Part shown: piece by piece, positions 35,687-45,684 of the stretch
Layout: the number at the start of each line of letters is the position of its first letter
How positions within the stretch are numbered: position 1 is the stretch's first letter
Assembly: GCF_049686335.1 (NCBI RefSeq)
Contig: NZ_JBAVHX010000039.1
Span: 164,326-228,325, forward strand
Source: Buttiauxella sp049686335
Lineage (GTDB): Bacteria > Pseudomonadota > Gammaproteobacteria > Enterobacterales > Enterobacteriaceae
Length of the DNA: 64,000 nucleotides
Direction of reading: 5' to 3'
Program-made: the position numbers and the translations under genes
The notes under the pieces: model-generated
Database searches by the model: none
Seen by the model: only the letters and a program-made list of their open reading frames with translations
What the model was told of the DNA's origin: nothing

Positions 35687-36751
35687 TTAGAGGAAAGATT
35701 TAAACGGTAAATCCGGTTCGAGTGTAAAGCAGTCCTCAAACCCGCGTGGATAATGGTACTCGAACTGATCTTTATCCAAAGGCCAGGTAAATTTGCCGCC
35801 AACTTGCCAGATAAAAGGCTTAAAGCCATATTTCAGACGATCTTTTTTCATCTCCCATAGCACACGGATCTCGTGTGGATCAGCCTGGAAATTCGACCAA
35901 ATATCATGATGGAACGGGATCACCACTTTGGTGTTCAGGGATTCCGCCATGCGCAGGATATCTGAACTGGTCATTTTGTCGGTGATGCCACGTGGATTTT
36001 CACCGTAGGAGCCCAGTGCGACGTCAATCTGATGGTCATTACCATGTTTGGCGTAGTAATTGGAATAATGGGAGTCCCCGCTGTGATACAGCGAACCGCC
36101 CGGCGTTTTAAACAGATAGTTCACTGCGCGTTCGTCCATCCCATCGGGTAATACGCCCGCCGCTTTTTCTTCCGCAGGCAGGGTGATCAAAGCAGTACGG
36201 TCAAATGCATCAAGTGCATGAATTTCAATATCTTTTACTTTCACGATGTCGCCTGGCCTCACCACAATGCAACGCTCACGCGGCACACCCCAGCCAGTCC
36301 AGATATCCACACACGTTTGCGGCCCGATAAATGGCACATCAGAAGCACAGTTCTGCATTACTGCCGCTGCAACATTCACATCGATATGATCGTTGTGATC
36401 ATGAGTGGCCAATACCGCATCAATACTGCGAATGGCAAAAGGATCGAGTACAAATGGCGTGGTGCGCAGGTTCGGTTGTAATTTCTTCACACCAGCCATG
36501 CGCTGCATCTGGTGGCCCGTTTTCATCAGCGGGTTGCCGTGGCTTTGCTTGCCCGTGCCACACCAAAAATCGACACAGATATTTGCCTCTCCCTGAGACT
36601 TCAGCCAAATACCGGTACAGCCCAACCACCACATAGCAAAGGTACCTGGTGCGACCACTTCCTGCTCAATCTCTTCATTTAGCCAGCTACCCCATTCCGG
36701 GAAGGTGTTCAGTATCCAGGATTCACGAGTAATGGATGCCACTTTGCTCAT
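35687..36751 (-). CDS. ulaG: L-ascorbate-6-phosphate lactonase UlaG
   Basis: A 354-residue metallo-beta-lactamase-fold hydrolase, standard length. The metal site is visible in ATHDHNDHID, with further ligands in SGDSHYSNY and PFHHDIW. It opens the lactone of L-ascorbate-6-P, the first cytoplasmic step after PTS uptake. Divergent from ulaA across an AT-rich 382-bp control region. Confidence 0.97.
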   Translation of the reverse strand: MSKVASITRESWILNTFPEWGSWLNEEIEQEVVAPGTFAMWWLGCTGIWLKSQGEANICVDFWCGTGKQSHGNPLMKTGHQMQRMAGVKKLQPNLRTTPFVLDPFAIRSIDAVLATHDHNDHIDVNVAAAVMQNCASDVPFIGPQTCVDIWTGWGVPRERCIVVRPGDIVKVKDIEIHALDAFDRTALITLPAEEKAAGVLPDGMDERAVNYLFKTPGGSLYHSGDSHYSNYYAKHGNDHQIDVALGSYGENPRGITDKMTSSDILRMAESLNTKVVIPFHHDIWSNFQADPHEIRVLWEMKKDRLKYGFKPFIWQVGGKFTWPLDKDQFEYHYPRGFEDCFTLEPDLPFKSFL

Positions 36752-36769
36752 TCAGTCTCTCCTCATTAA

Positions 36770-37060
36770 ATGCATTTTAAAATCATAAATAATCATAAAT
36801 TGATTTTCTGTGATTGATATTGGCACTAAAAATCATTATTGAGAAGTGCTTTTTATGTGCGACATGTCGAATTTTAAAGTGAGGAATAACGAAGTTTCAC
36901 TTGATCATTCATCTCTTTAAGATTTTAACTAATTGATTTTAATGTTATTTAATCTGATTGGTTTTAATGATTATTACCCTTTCTGTAACCATGGATAATA
37001 ATTTGCGGTGCATCTCACAAATAATCAAATTCAATCTTGTTGTGATTATATTTGACGAAT
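36770..37060. promoter_or_regulatory. ulaG-ulaA divergent control region
   Basis: A 382-bp AT-rich gap with many AATCA/TGATT half-sites, for example around 36778-36812, 36830, 36931-36972 and 37022. These are candidates for UlaR operators, since this repressor loops DNA between ulaG and ulaA in E. coli. TGCGG-N6-TCACA near 37004-37019 is a candidate CRP site with one perfect half. Individual boxes are not certain. Confidence 0.5.
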
Positions 37061-37133
37061 AGAGTGAGTGCGAACACAACATCCGCCTGTTTTCTGACCG
37101 TAAACAGGGAGCGACTACCCAACGGAGAGCTTT

Positions 37134-38531
37134 ATGGAGACCCTCTACAGTGCCTTTACCATTTTCTTTAATCAGGTAATGACCAATGCCCCTTTGTTAT
37201 TGGGGATAGTCACTTGCCTGGGATATGTGCTGCTGCGTAAAAGCGCGAATGTCATCATCAAAGGAACGATCAAAACCATTATCGGTTTTATGTTGTTGCA
37301 AGCCGGCTCTGGGATCCTGACCGGCACCTTTAAACCTGTGGTGGCAAAAATGTCTGAGGTCTACGGGATTAACGGTGCGATTTCCGATACCTACGCATCA
37401 ATGATGGCAACCATTGAAAGAATGGGTGATGCCTATAGTTGGGTGGGATACGCCGTCTTACTGGCTCTGGCGCTCAATATTGGTTACGTCCTGCTGCGGC
37501 GAATCACTGGGATCCGCACCATCATGCTGACTGGGCACATCATGTTCCAGCAAGCCGGGCTAATTGCGGTGTTCTTCTTCATCCTCGGCTACTCAATGTG
37601 GACCACGATTATTTGTACCGCCGTTCTGGTGTCGCTGTATTGGGGAATCACCTCCAATATGATGTTCAAACCCACGCAAGCGGTTACCGAAAATAGCGGT
37701 TTCTCCATTGGGCATCAGCAACAATTCGCATCATGGTTTGCCTACAAAATTGCCCCGTATCTCGGCAAAAAAGAGGAAAGCGTTGAAGACCTCAACCTGC
37801 CCGGGTGGCTGAATATTTTCCATGACAACATCGTCTCCACCGCGATTGTGATGACCCTGTTCTTCGGTGTGATTCTTTGTTCATTTGGGATTGATGTCAT
37901 GCAAGCGATGGCCGGGAAAACTCACTGGACCATCTACATCCTGCAAACCGGTTTCCAGTTCGCCGTTGCGATTTTCATCATCGTACAAGGTGTCCGCATG
38001 TTCGTTGCGGAACTCTCCGAAGCCTTTAACGGTATTTCACAGCGGCTGATCCCGGGTGCGGTGCTCGCCATCGACTGCGCGGCGATTTACAGCTTTGCGC
38101 CGAATGCCGTGGTGTGGGGCTTTATCTGGGGAACCATAGGTCAGCTTATTGCCGTAGGCATTTTGATAGCTCTTGGCTCTTCCATCATGATCATCCCAGG
38201 TTTCATTCCGATGTTCTTCTCGAACGCCACCATCGGTGTGTTTGCTAACCACTTTGGCGGCTGGCGCGCGGCGCTGAAAATCTGTCTGGTGATGGGCATG
38301 ATTGAAATCTTTGGCTGCGTTTGGGCCATCAAATTGACTGGACTTAGCGCATGGATGGGGATGGCCGACTGGTCCATTTTGGCTCCGCCATTGATGCAAG
38401 GGCTTACATTAGGCCTTTGGTTTATGGGTGTCGTTATCGTTATTGCACTGATTTATATGTTCTTTGCCGGGCGCACTTTGCGTCAGGAAGAAGATGCTGA
38501 AAAACAACTGACAGAATCATCAGCTAATTAA
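37134..38531 (+). CDS. ulaA: Ascorbate PTS permease EIIC UlaA
   Basis: A 465-residue polytopic membrane protein, same length as E. coli UlaA (SgaT). It moves L-ascorbate across the inner membrane as UlaB/UlaC phosphorylate it. The start follows GGAG 7 nt upstream. First gene of ulaABCDEF. Confidence 0.97.
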   Translation: METLYSAFTIFFNQVMTNAPLLLGIVTCLGYVLLRKSANVIIKGTIKTIIGFMLLQAGSGILTGTFKPVVAKMSEVYGINGAISDTYASMMATIERMGDAYSWVGYAVLLALALNIGYVLLRRITGIRTIMLTGHIMFQQAGLIAVFFFILGYSMWTTIICTAVLVSLYWGITSNMMFKPTQAVTENSGFSIGHQQQFASWFAYKIAPYLGKKEESVEDLNLPGWLNIFHDNIVSTAIVMTLFFGVILCSFGIDVMQAMAGKTHWTIYILQTGFQFAVAIFIIVQGVRMFVAELSEAFNGISQRLIPGAVLAIDCAAIYSFAPNAVVWGFIWGTIGQLIAVGILIALGSSIMIIPGFIPMFFSNATIGVFANHFGGWRAALKICLVMGMIEIFGCVWAIKLTGLSAWMGMADWSILAPPLMQGLTLGLWFMGVVIVIALIYMFFAGRTLRQEEDAEKQLTESSAN

Positions 38532-38543
38532 GGAATTGAGATT

Positions 38544-38849
38544 ATGACCGTACGCATTCTCGCTGTTTGTGGCTGTGGGCAGGGCAGTTCCATGATTATG
38601 AAAATGAAAGTGGATCAGTTCCTGACGCAAGAAGGGGTGGACCATAGCGTCAATAGTTGTGCTGTTGGCGAGTACAAAAGTGAACTGAGTGGTGCCGATA
38701 TCATTATCGCTTCCACTCATGTTGCTGGCGAAATTAACGTGTCGGGCAATAAACATATCGTCGGTGTCCGTAACATGCTTTCTGCCGCAGATTTTGGCCC
38801 AAAGTTGATGGACGTGATTCGCGCACATTTTCCCCAGGATATGAAGTGA
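38544..38849 (+). CDS. ulaB: Ascorbate PTS EIIB component UlaB
   Basis: A 101-residue cytoplasmic phosphocarrier. The phosphorylated cysteine lies in the P-loop AVCGCGQGSS near the N-terminus. It accepts phosphate from UlaC and passes it to ascorbate at UlaA. 12 nt after ulaA. Confidence 0.97.
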   Translation: MTVRILAVCGCGQGSSMIMKMKVDQFLTQEGVDHSVNSCAVGEYKSELSGADIIIASTHVAGEINVSGNKHIVGVRNMLSAADFGPKLMDVIRAHFPQDMK

Positions 38850-38858
38850 GGAAAGCTA

Positions 38859-39326
38859 ATGAAACTGCGTGACTCACTGGCGAAAAACCACTCTGTACGC
38901 TTGCAGGCCGAAGCAAAAACCTGGCAGGAAGCAGTAAGAATCGGTGTTGATTTGCTGGTGGATGCGGACGTTGTTGAACCGCGTTATTACCAGGCGATTC
39001 TCGATGGTGTTGCTCAATTTGGCCCTTACTTCGTGATTGCTCCCGGGCTTGCTATGCCACATGGCCGCCCGGAAGAAGGAGTGAAAAGTACGGGGTTCTC
39101 GCTGGTGACATTGAAAACGCCGCTGGTGTTCAACCACGAAGATAACGACCCAGTGGATATTCTTATCACCATGGCTGCTGTTGATGCCACCACCCATCAG
39201 GAGGTGGGCATCATGCAGATCGTTAATCTGTTCGAAGACGAAGACAATTTTGACCGTTTACGTGCCTGCCGTACTGAGCAGGACGTCCTGGACTTAATCG
39301 ACCGCGCCACGGCTGCGGCAATATAA
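38859..39326 (+). CDS. ulaC: Ascorbate PTS EIIA component UlaC
   Basis: A 155-residue mannitol/fructose-type EIIA protein. The phosphorylated histidine is in GLAMPHGRP. It takes phosphate from HPr. Nine nt after ulaB. Confidence 0.97.
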   Translation: MKLRDSLAKNHSVRLQAEAKTWQEAVRIGVDLLVDADVVEPRYYQAILDGVAQFGPYFVIAPGLAMPHGRPEEGVKSTGFSLVTLKTPLVFNHEDNDPVDILITMAAVDATTHQEVGIMQIVNLFEDEDNFDRLRACRTEQDVLDLIDRATAAAI

Positions 39327-39336
39327 GGAGCTTGGT

Positions 39337-39993
39337 ATGTCTCATTCTTTACCGATGTTACAGGTAGCACTGGATAACCAGACGATGTCAGACGCTTATA
39401 AAACCACACGCCTGATTGCCGAAGAGGTCGACATTATTGAAGTTGGTACCATTCTTTGCGTTGGCGAAGGTGTGCGAGCGGTACGCGATCTCAAAGCCCT
39501 TTACCCGCATAAAATTGTGCTGGCAGATGCCAAAATTGCTGATGCCGGGAAAATCCTTTCGCGCATGTGTTTTGAAGCCAATGCCGATTGGGTCACCGTC
39601 ATTTGTTGTGCGGATATCAATACCACCAAAGGTGCGCTGGAAGTGGCTCGTGAATATCAGGGAGATGTGCAAATTGAACTGACCGGTTTCTGGACGTGGG
39701 AACAGGCTCAAGAGTGGCGTACGGCAGGCATTGAACAAGTGGTTTATCACCGCAGTCGTGATGCACAAGCAGCGGGTGTCGCCTGGAGTGAAGCGGATAT
39801 CACCGCCATTAAACGTCTGGCTGATATGGGCTTCAAAGTGACTGTAACCGGCGGTCTGGCGCTCGAAGATTTGCCGTTATTTAAAGGCATCCCTATTCAT
39901 GTGTTTATTGCCGGGCGCAGTATTCGTGATGCGGTTGATCCTGTAGAAGCTGCTCGCCACTTTAAACGTTCCATCGCCCAACTGTGGGGATAG
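39337..39993 (+). CDS. ulaD: 3-keto-L-gulonate-6-phosphate decarboxylase UlaD
   Basis: A 218-residue (beta/alpha)8 enzyme of the orotidine-5'-P decarboxylase superfamily, Mg-dependent. ADAKIADAGK carries the catalytic Asp/Lys pair. Produces L-xylulose-5-P from 3-keto-L-gulonate-6-P. Ten nt after ulaC. Confidence 0.97.
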   Translation: MSHSLPMLQVALDNQTMSDAYKTTRLIAEEVDIIEVGTILCVGEGVRAVRDLKALYPHKIVLADAKIADAGKILSRMCFEANADWVTVICCADINTTKGALEVAREYQGDVQIELTGFWTWEQAQEWRTAGIEQVVYHRSRDAQAAGVAWSEADITAIKRLADMGFKVTVTGGLALEDLPLFKGIPIHVFIAGRSIRDAVDPVEAARHFKRSIAQLWG

Positions 39994-40002
39994 GGAACCA
40001 TT

Positions 40003-40869
40003 ATGCTGCACAAACAGGTCCCGCTTGGTATCTATGAAAAAGCACTCCCCGCGGGGGATTGCTGGCAGATAAAACTGGCGCTTGCTGCTCGCCTGGCGTT
40101 CGATTTTGTCGAGATGTCGATTGATGAGACTGATGAACGCCTGGCACGTCTTGACTGGAGCAGCGAACAGCGGCTGGCACTAGTACAAGCAGTTGCGGAA
40201 ACCGGGGTTCGCATCCCTTCAATGTGCCTGAGTGCACACCGCCGTTTTCCCCTGGGAAGCGAAGATGATGCCGTGCGTAACCATGGGCTGGAAATCATGC
40301 GTAAAGCCATTGAATTTGCGCAGGATGTCGGTATTCGCGTCATTCAACTGGCGGGTTATGACGTCTATTATCAACAAGCCAATGATGAAACGCGTCGCCG
40401 CTTTCGCGAAGGTTTAACTGCTGCTGTGGAAATGGCAAGCCGTGCACAAGTAACGCTGGCGATGGAGATAATGGATTATCCCCTGATGAACTCCATCAGC
40501 AAGGCGATGGGATATGCAAACTATCTCAATAATCCGTGGTTCCAGATCTATCCCGACATCGGCAATTTATCAGCATGGGATAATGACGTGCAGATGGAAC
40601 TGGAAGCAGGGCGTGGGCATATCGTTGCCGTGCATGTAAAAGACACTCGTCCAGGGGTATTTAAAAATGTGCCATTTGGCAGCGGTGTGGTGGAATTTGA
40701 ACGCTGTTTTGCCACGCTGAAACAAAGTGGATATAGCGGACCGTATTTGATTGAAATGTGGAGCGAAAATGCTGAAGACCCAGTAGCAGAAGTTATTGCC
40801 GCTCGGGACTGGGTTCTTGAGCGAATGGCCACCGCCGGGCTGCTGGAGGCAAATCATGAAACAGCTTAA
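40003..40869 (+). CDS. ulaE: L-xylulose-5-phosphate 3-epimerase UlaE
   Basis: A 288-residue TIM-barrel epimerase converting L-xylulose-5-P to L-ribulose-5-P. Metal-site residues are visible in LAMEIMDYPLMNS, HVKDTRPG and YLIEMW. The 3' end overlaps ulaF by 14 nt. Confidence 0.97.
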   Translation: MLHKQVPLGIYEKALPAGDCWQIKLALAARLAFDFVEMSIDETDERLARLDWSSEQRLALVQAVAETGVRIPSMCLSAHRRFPLGSEDDAVRNHGLEIMRKAIEFAQDVGIRVIQLAGYDVYYQQANDETRRRFREGLTAAVEMASRAQVTLAMEIMDYPLMNSISKAMGYANYLNNPWFQIYPDIGNLSAWDNDVQMELEAGRGHIVAVHVKDTRPGVFKNVPFGSGVVEFERCFATLKQSGYSGPYLIEMWSENAEDPVAEVIAARDWVLERMATAGLLEANHETA

Positions 40870-41542
40870 ACAGCAGGTCTACGAGGCAAACATGGCTCTT
40901 CCACGCCATGGTCTGGTCACTTTCACATGGGGTAACGTCAGCGCTATCGATCGTGAACGCCAGTGCATTGTGATTAAGCCGAGCGGTGTCGCGTATGAAA
41001 AGATGTCTGCCAGCGATATGGTTATTGTTGACATGAACGGCACCGTACTTGAGGGGAAATATCGTCCTTCTTCCGATACAGCAACACATCTGGCTATGTA
41101 TCAGCGTTACCCCAAACTGGGCGGCATTGTGCATACCCATTCGACTCACGCCACTGCCTGGGCACAGGCCGGGTTAAGTATTCCCGCGCTTGGCACAACA
41201 CATGCCGATTACTTTTTAGGTGATATCCAGTGCACGCGCGCGCTCACCATCGAAGAAGTGCAGGGTGAATACGAGCTCAATACCGGCAGAGTGATTATCG
41301 AAACGTTGGGCAATACCAACCCGCTGCATACGCCGGGGATCGTGGTTTACCAGCACGGCCCGTTTGCGTGGGGGAAATCTGCCGAGGATGCGGTACATAA
41401 CGCAGTGGTTTTGGAAGAAGTGGCAAGGATGGCATGGATTGCTCGGGGCATTAATCCTGGTCTCAAACCGATCGACAGCTTTTTGATGAACAAGCATTTC
41501 CAGCGTAAGCATGGCCTGAATGCTTACTACGGTCAGAACTAA
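40856..41542 (+). CDS. ulaF: L-ribulose-5-phosphate 4-epimerase UlaF
   Basis: A 228-residue class II aldolase-like zinc enzyme. The ATG at 40856 gives MKQLKQQVYEANM, as in E. coli, and overlaps the end of ulaE; GGAGG lies 8 nt upstream within ulaE. The zinc histidines are in HTHSTHATAWAQ. It yields D-xylulose-5-P for the pentose phosphate pathway. Confidence 0.97.
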   Translation: MKQLKQQVYEANMALPRHGLVTFTWGNVSAIDRERQCIVIKPSGVAYEKMSASDMVIVDMNGTVLEGKYRPSSDTATHLAMYQRYPKLGGIVHTHSTHATAWAQAGLSIPALGTTHADYFLGDIQCTRALTIEEVQGEYELNTGRVIIETLGNTNPLHTPGIVVYQHGPFAWGKSAEDAVHNAVVLEEVARMAWIARGINPGLKPIDSFLMNKHFQRKHGLNAYYGQN

Positions 41543-41562
41543 TTGTATTTACGCGAAAAGCG

Positions 41563-41589
41563 TAAAAAAAAGCCCCCGCAAGCGGGGGC
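41563..41589 (-). terminator. Terminator between ulaF and yjfY
   Basis: Perfect stem GCCCCCGC/GCGGGGGC with a 2-nt loop; an eight-T run follows on the minus strand. It ends yjfY transcripts and may also stall transcription from ulaF. Confidence 0.85.
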
Positions 41590-41666
41590 AAGTCAAACGT
41601 TGGCTTTCTATGTCGTTGTGGTATTCCTGGTGTTAACGCTTTACTTCATTACCTCATTGCATTCTG

Positions 41667-41942
41667 TTAGCGGTAGATCTCAGCACTGACACGCATATTG
41701 CCGTTACTCCCTGGCTCTCTCATCAGTACTGGACGGAAGTACTTTGCTGCATGTTGATCCGCGTCGTCATTAATCGCGACTTCGGCTTCTTGTTCGGTAG
41801 CAAAATTATGATTGATATAAATCACACCTAAGCTCATTACATCATCCATATTTTTGGCTTGATGATTGTCTACTTTGATCGCGGCTATGGCATTTGAGCT
41901 AAGTAAAAGAGCCGCTACAAAGGCATAAGCGATAATTTTCAT
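41667..41942 (-). CDS. yjfY: YjfY, DUF1471 periplasmic protein
   Basis: A 91-residue small secreted protein with a signal peptide ending near NAIA and a DUF1471 domain (VDNHQAKNMDD, MREPGSNGNM). The ATG at 41942 is chosen because GGAG lies 6 nt before it; a TTG at 41954 overlaps that ribosome site. Third DUF1471 member in the window after yjfN and bsmA. Function unknown. Confidence 0.9.
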   Translation of the reverse strand: MKIIAYAFVAALLLSSNAIAAIKVDNHQAKNMDDVMSLGVIYINHNFATEQEAEVAINDDADQHAAKYFRPVLMREPGSNGNMRVSAEIYR

Positions 41943-42208
41943 AATCCGCTCCAATACCCGTCACCCTTCAATATCCAGGGGCTTGGGCATACAACTTACA
42001 TGTGTCAGTTGCGGTCGTCGCTCCTGTTAATGAATAGTGGCGGCCTATGACAACAAGTGTAACCCCTCAATGTTGAATAAAAAGCGACCATTTCTGATGG
42101 TGTTGGTCAAAAATTTTAAGTGATCCACTTCAAAGTTATAGATATCACCGGGTTAGTACGCTGTTTAAATCTTATCCTTCATGCAAAAGAATTAATTTCT
42201 CTATGGCC

Positions 42209-42237
42209 TTGAGTTTGTTGGGCTCCGCTTGTATGAT
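42209..42237 (+). promoter_or_regulatory. rpsF operon promoter
   Basis: TTGAGT (42209-42214), 17-bp spacer, TATGAT (42232-42237), about 100 bp before rpsF. The rest of the 396-bp yjfY-rpsF gap upstream of it is AT-rich, with nothing recognisable. Confidence 0.75.
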
Positions 42238-42259
42238 TACGCGTCAATTTTTCAGCCGC

Positions 42260-42338
42260 CTTTATAAACACGTTCCTTGCTTCCATGGGCCGCGGCTGAC
42301 CCTGACAGGAGGCTGAATAATCCGTAAGGAGCAATTCG
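42260..42338 (+). promoter_or_regulatory. rpsF mRNA leader, possible S6:S18 autoregulatory element
   Basis: GC-rich leader with GGGCCGCGGCTG followed by GACCCTGACAGGAGGCTG and the ribosome site AAGGAG (42326-42331). In E. coli the S6:S18 complex binds a hairpin with a CCG-containing bulge in this leader and represses translation. The position and CCG content fit; the fold was not computed. Confidence 0.4.
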
Positions 42339-42734
42339 ATGCGTCATTACGAAATCGTTTTTATGGTCCATCCTGACCAGAGCGAACAGGTTCCGGGTAT
42401 GATCGAACGTTACACTGGTGCAATCACTGCAGCAGAAGGTACGATCCACCGTCTGGAAGACTGGGGCCGCCGTCAACTGGCTTACCCGATCAACAAACTG
42501 CACAAAGCACACTACGTTCTGCTGAACGTTGAAGCTCCGCAGGAAGTGATCGATGAGCTGGAAACTAACTTCCGCTTCAACGACGCCGTTATCCGTAGCA
42601 TGGTTATGCGTGTTAAAAACGCGGTAACTGAAGCATCTCCAATGGTTAAAGCTAAAGACGAACGTCGTGATCGTCGCGATGACTTCGCTAGCGAAACTGC
42701 TGATGATGCAGATGCTGGGGATTCTGAAGAGTAA
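42339..42734 (+). CDS. rpsF: 30S ribosomal protein S6
   Basis: A 131-residue ribosomal protein with ferredoxin-like fold and the E. coli N-terminus MRHYEIVFMVHPDQSEQVPG. The acidic C-terminal tail, the target of RimK glutamylation, is present and ends in EE. First gene of rpsF-priB-rpsR-rplI. Confidence 0.98.
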   Translation: MRHYEIVFMVHPDQSEQVPGMIERYTGAITAAEGTIHRLEDWGRRQLAYPINKLHKAHYVLLNVEAPQEVIDELETNFRFNDAVIRSMVMRVKNAVTEASPMVKAKDERRDRRDDFASETADDADAGDSEE

Positions 42735-42740
42735 TTTCCA

Positions 42741-43290
<550 letters not shown>

Positions 43291-43331
43291 TCGGTCACGG
43301 TCCATTAATACGACTTTGAGAGGATAAGGTA

Positions 43332-43784
43332 ATGCAAGTTATTCTGCTTGATAAAGTAGCAAACCTGGGTAGCCTGGGTGATCAGGTTAACGTTAAATCT
43401 GGTTATGCTCGTAACTTCCTGGTACCACAGGGCAAAGCTGTTCCTGCTACCAAGAAAAACGTTGAATTCTTCGAAGCACGCCGTGCAGAACTGGAAGCTA
43501 AATTAGCTGACGTTCTGGCTGCTGCTGAAGCTCGCGCTGCGAAGATCAACGCACTCGAAACTGTTACTATCGCGTCTAAAGCTGGCGACGAAGGTAAACT
43601 GTTCGGTTCCATCGGTACTCGCGACATCGCTGACGCTGTAACTGCAGCTGGCGTTGAAGTGGCTAAGAGCGAAGTTCGTTTACCGAACGGCGTTCTGCGT
43701 ACTGCTGGTGAGCACGAAGTGGACTTCCAGGTTCACAGCGAAGTATTCGCTAAACTGACTGTAAACGTTGTTGCTGAAGCGTAA
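43332..43784 (+). CDS. rplI: 50S ribosomal protein L9
   Basis: 150 residues, two globular domains joined by a long helix (FFEARRAELEAKLADVLAAA). Last gene of the operon, followed by a terminator. Confidence 0.98.
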   Translation: MQVILLDKVANLGSLGDQVNVKSGYARNFLVPQGKAVPATKKNVEFFEARRAELEAKLADVLAAAEARAAKINALETVTIASKAGDEGKLFGSIGTRDIADAVTAAGVEVAKSEVRLPNGVLRTAGEHEVDFQVHSEVFAKLTVNVVAEA

Positions 43785-43810
43785 TATTCGCTGAGGTTTA
43801 CACGTAAAGA

Positions 43811-43834
43811 CGCCGGCCTAGTGCCGGCGTTTTG
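43811..43834 (+). terminator. Terminator after rplI
   Basis: Stem CGCCGGC/GCCGGCG with a CTAGT loop, followed by TTTTGC. Confidence 0.88.
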
Positions 43835-43901
43835 CATTTTACACGTCATACCTCGAGTTACAGGGTTGTTGGCGGAAAATAGAATTCTTTAGAGTAAAGA
43901 T

Positions 43902-44501
43902 TCAGCGAGCCCGAACGAAACTTCCATCTGGCTGGCGCGTAAACAGCACCTGCTGATCGTTACCAATATCAATTGTCAGCCCCGTCACCACGCCACTCGC
44001 ATTCTGGCGAATCTGCACCATCTGCCCGGTTTGCAAAGTACTCAGCGGTTTGTTGCCGCCTTCGACCTGTGCCATTGAATACACATCCGCTGGCGGTAAA
44101 TTATGGTCGCGGAATAGTTGCGCCATGGTTTGTCCGGACTCTACACGGTACGAACGCCATTGTTGGTCAATATCGTTATTAGCATTAGGAACGGGCGCCT
44201 GTGTATCAACCTGCGGCTGTTCTTCAACACGTGAAGGTTCAACAGGCGTGGCTGGAGCCGTATTAACCGGTGGGTTTACCAGTTCGGCATGCATAGGGGA
44301 TTGCGATTCAATGGACAGTTGCGCGTCACGCGTAACCGGACGAAGCGGCTCATCAGGCGTGGGCCACAGGAAACCTAACACGACGACCAGCGCGGCAATA
44401 ATAATGCCACGGCGATGCATTGCTGGCAGAGGGTCCATCAGGCGGATGTGATCGGGTGCATGCCAAATCCGCGCAAGCCAAGGTTTAACAGCGAATTGCA
44501 T
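43902..44501 (-). CDS. ytfB: YtfB, OapA-family cell-division-associated membrane protein
   Basis: A 199-residue single-pass protein. Cytoplasmic N-terminus of about 33 residues, membrane segment RRGIIIAALVVVLGFLW, a Pro/Gln-rich periplasmic linker, and a C-terminal LysM-like/OapA domain (WRSYRVESGQTMAQLF). The ATG at 44501 is chosen with AGGAG 8 nt upstream; a GTG at 44510 overlaps that site. E. coli YtfB localises to the septum and binds glycans. Confidence 0.92.
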   Translation of the reverse strand: MQFAVKPWLARIWHAPDHIRLMDPLPAMHRRGIIIAALVVVLGFLWPTPDEPLRPVTRDAQLSIESQSPMHAELVNPPVNTAPATPVEPSRVEEQPQVDTQAPVPNANNDIDQQWRSYRVESGQTMAQLFRDHNLPPADVYSMAQVEGGNKPLSTLQTGQMVQIRQNASGVVTGLTIDIGNDQQVLFTRQPDGSFVRAR

Positions 44502-44768
44502 TAGCAACACTCCTCATTTTCACACTATTTGCTCTGTAATTTACCCTTTCCATTATAGAACGCTAACTATTTGATGCATTGAACAATCCCGGTTTATGTG
44601 ACGTTTTACATGTCAGCTTTCCGGCACACGCCATCGCTATTAAGCGCTCATTGAAACCATTGTTCCTGTTTCGTCTGCATTTGTCACCTTTGCCGCTTTT
44701 GCATTTTACCCAATAGATTGACGCTGCTATGCTGCGAGCTTGCTTTTAAACACATGAAAGGAAAACCC

Positions 44769-45389
44769 ATGACGACCCCTTCTTTTGACAGCGTCGAAGC
44801 GCAAGCAAGTTACGGTATTGGTTTACAAGTAGGTCAACAACTCAGTGAATCTGGTCTGCAAGGTCTGCTGCCAGAAGCGCTGGTAGCTGGTCTGCGTGAT
44901 GCGCTGGAAGGGAATGCTCCGGCAGTTCCAGTTGACGTGGTTCATCGCGCTCTGCGTGAAGTTCACGAGCGCGCTGATGCTGTTCGCCAGGAACGCCAGA
45001 AAGAAATGGCTGTTGAAGGTCAGAAATACCTGCAAGAAAACAGCACCAAAGAAGGCGTGAGCAGCACTGAGTCTGGTCTGCAATTCCGCGTTCTGACCCA
45101 GGGCACTGGCCCAATCCCGGCTCGTAAAGACCACGTTCGCGTGCATTACACCGGTAAACTGGTTGATGGCACTGTATTCGACAGTTCCGTACAACGTGGC
45201 GAACCTGCAGAATTCCCAGTAAGCGGCGTAATCGCGGGTTGGATTGAAGCACTGACTCTGATGCCAGTTGGCTCAAAGTGGGAACTGACTATTCCTCATA
45301 ACCTGGCTTATGGCGAGCGTGGCGCAGGCGCGTCCATTCCTCCATACAGCACTCTGGTTTTTGAAGTTGAACTGCTGGAAATTCTGTAA
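44769..45389 (+). CDS. fklB: FKBP-type peptidyl-prolyl isomerase FklB (FKBP22)
   Basis: A 206-residue dimeric prolyl isomerase with an N-terminal helical dimerisation domain and a C-terminal FKBP domain (VHYTGKLVDGTVFDSS, AYGERGAGASIPP). The ATG at 44769 follows AAAGGAAAA and matches the E. coli start. Confidence 0.96.
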   Translation: MTTPSFDSVEAQASYGIGLQVGQQLSESGLQGLLPEALVAGLRDALEGNAPAVPVDVVHRALREVHERADAVRQERQKEMAVEGQKYLQENSTKEGVSSTESGLQFRVLTQGTGPIPARKDHVRVHYTGKLVDGTVFDSSVQRGEPAEFPVSGVIAGWIEALTLMPVGSKWELTIPHNLAYGERGAGASIPPYSTLVFEVELLEIL

Positions 45390-45400
45390 GCGTTCAAATG

Positions 45401-45424
45401 ACCCCGCTGCGGCGGGGTTTTTAT
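45401..45424 (+). terminator. Terminator after fklB
   Basis: Stem ACCCCGC/GCGGGGT with a short loop and TTTTTA run. Confidence 0.88.
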
Positions 45425-45684
45425 TTGTCTGTTAACAAAATTAACGCGATTTAATCTGGCTAACACCTCGATATCGGGTGTTTTTGTGAAGCGTTTCTCG
45501 TTATGAAAGCGATTTCACACTCATTTCAAACAATAAATTAACAATAATCTTCGCTATTAGTATTCATCCTCTGAATATTTACCTACTATCTTGACGTTCC
45601 CCGGAACAACATCACATCTCTACACATTTAATAAAGGCCAGAAGAGCCTGAACACAACACAGACAGGTACAGGAAAAACACAAC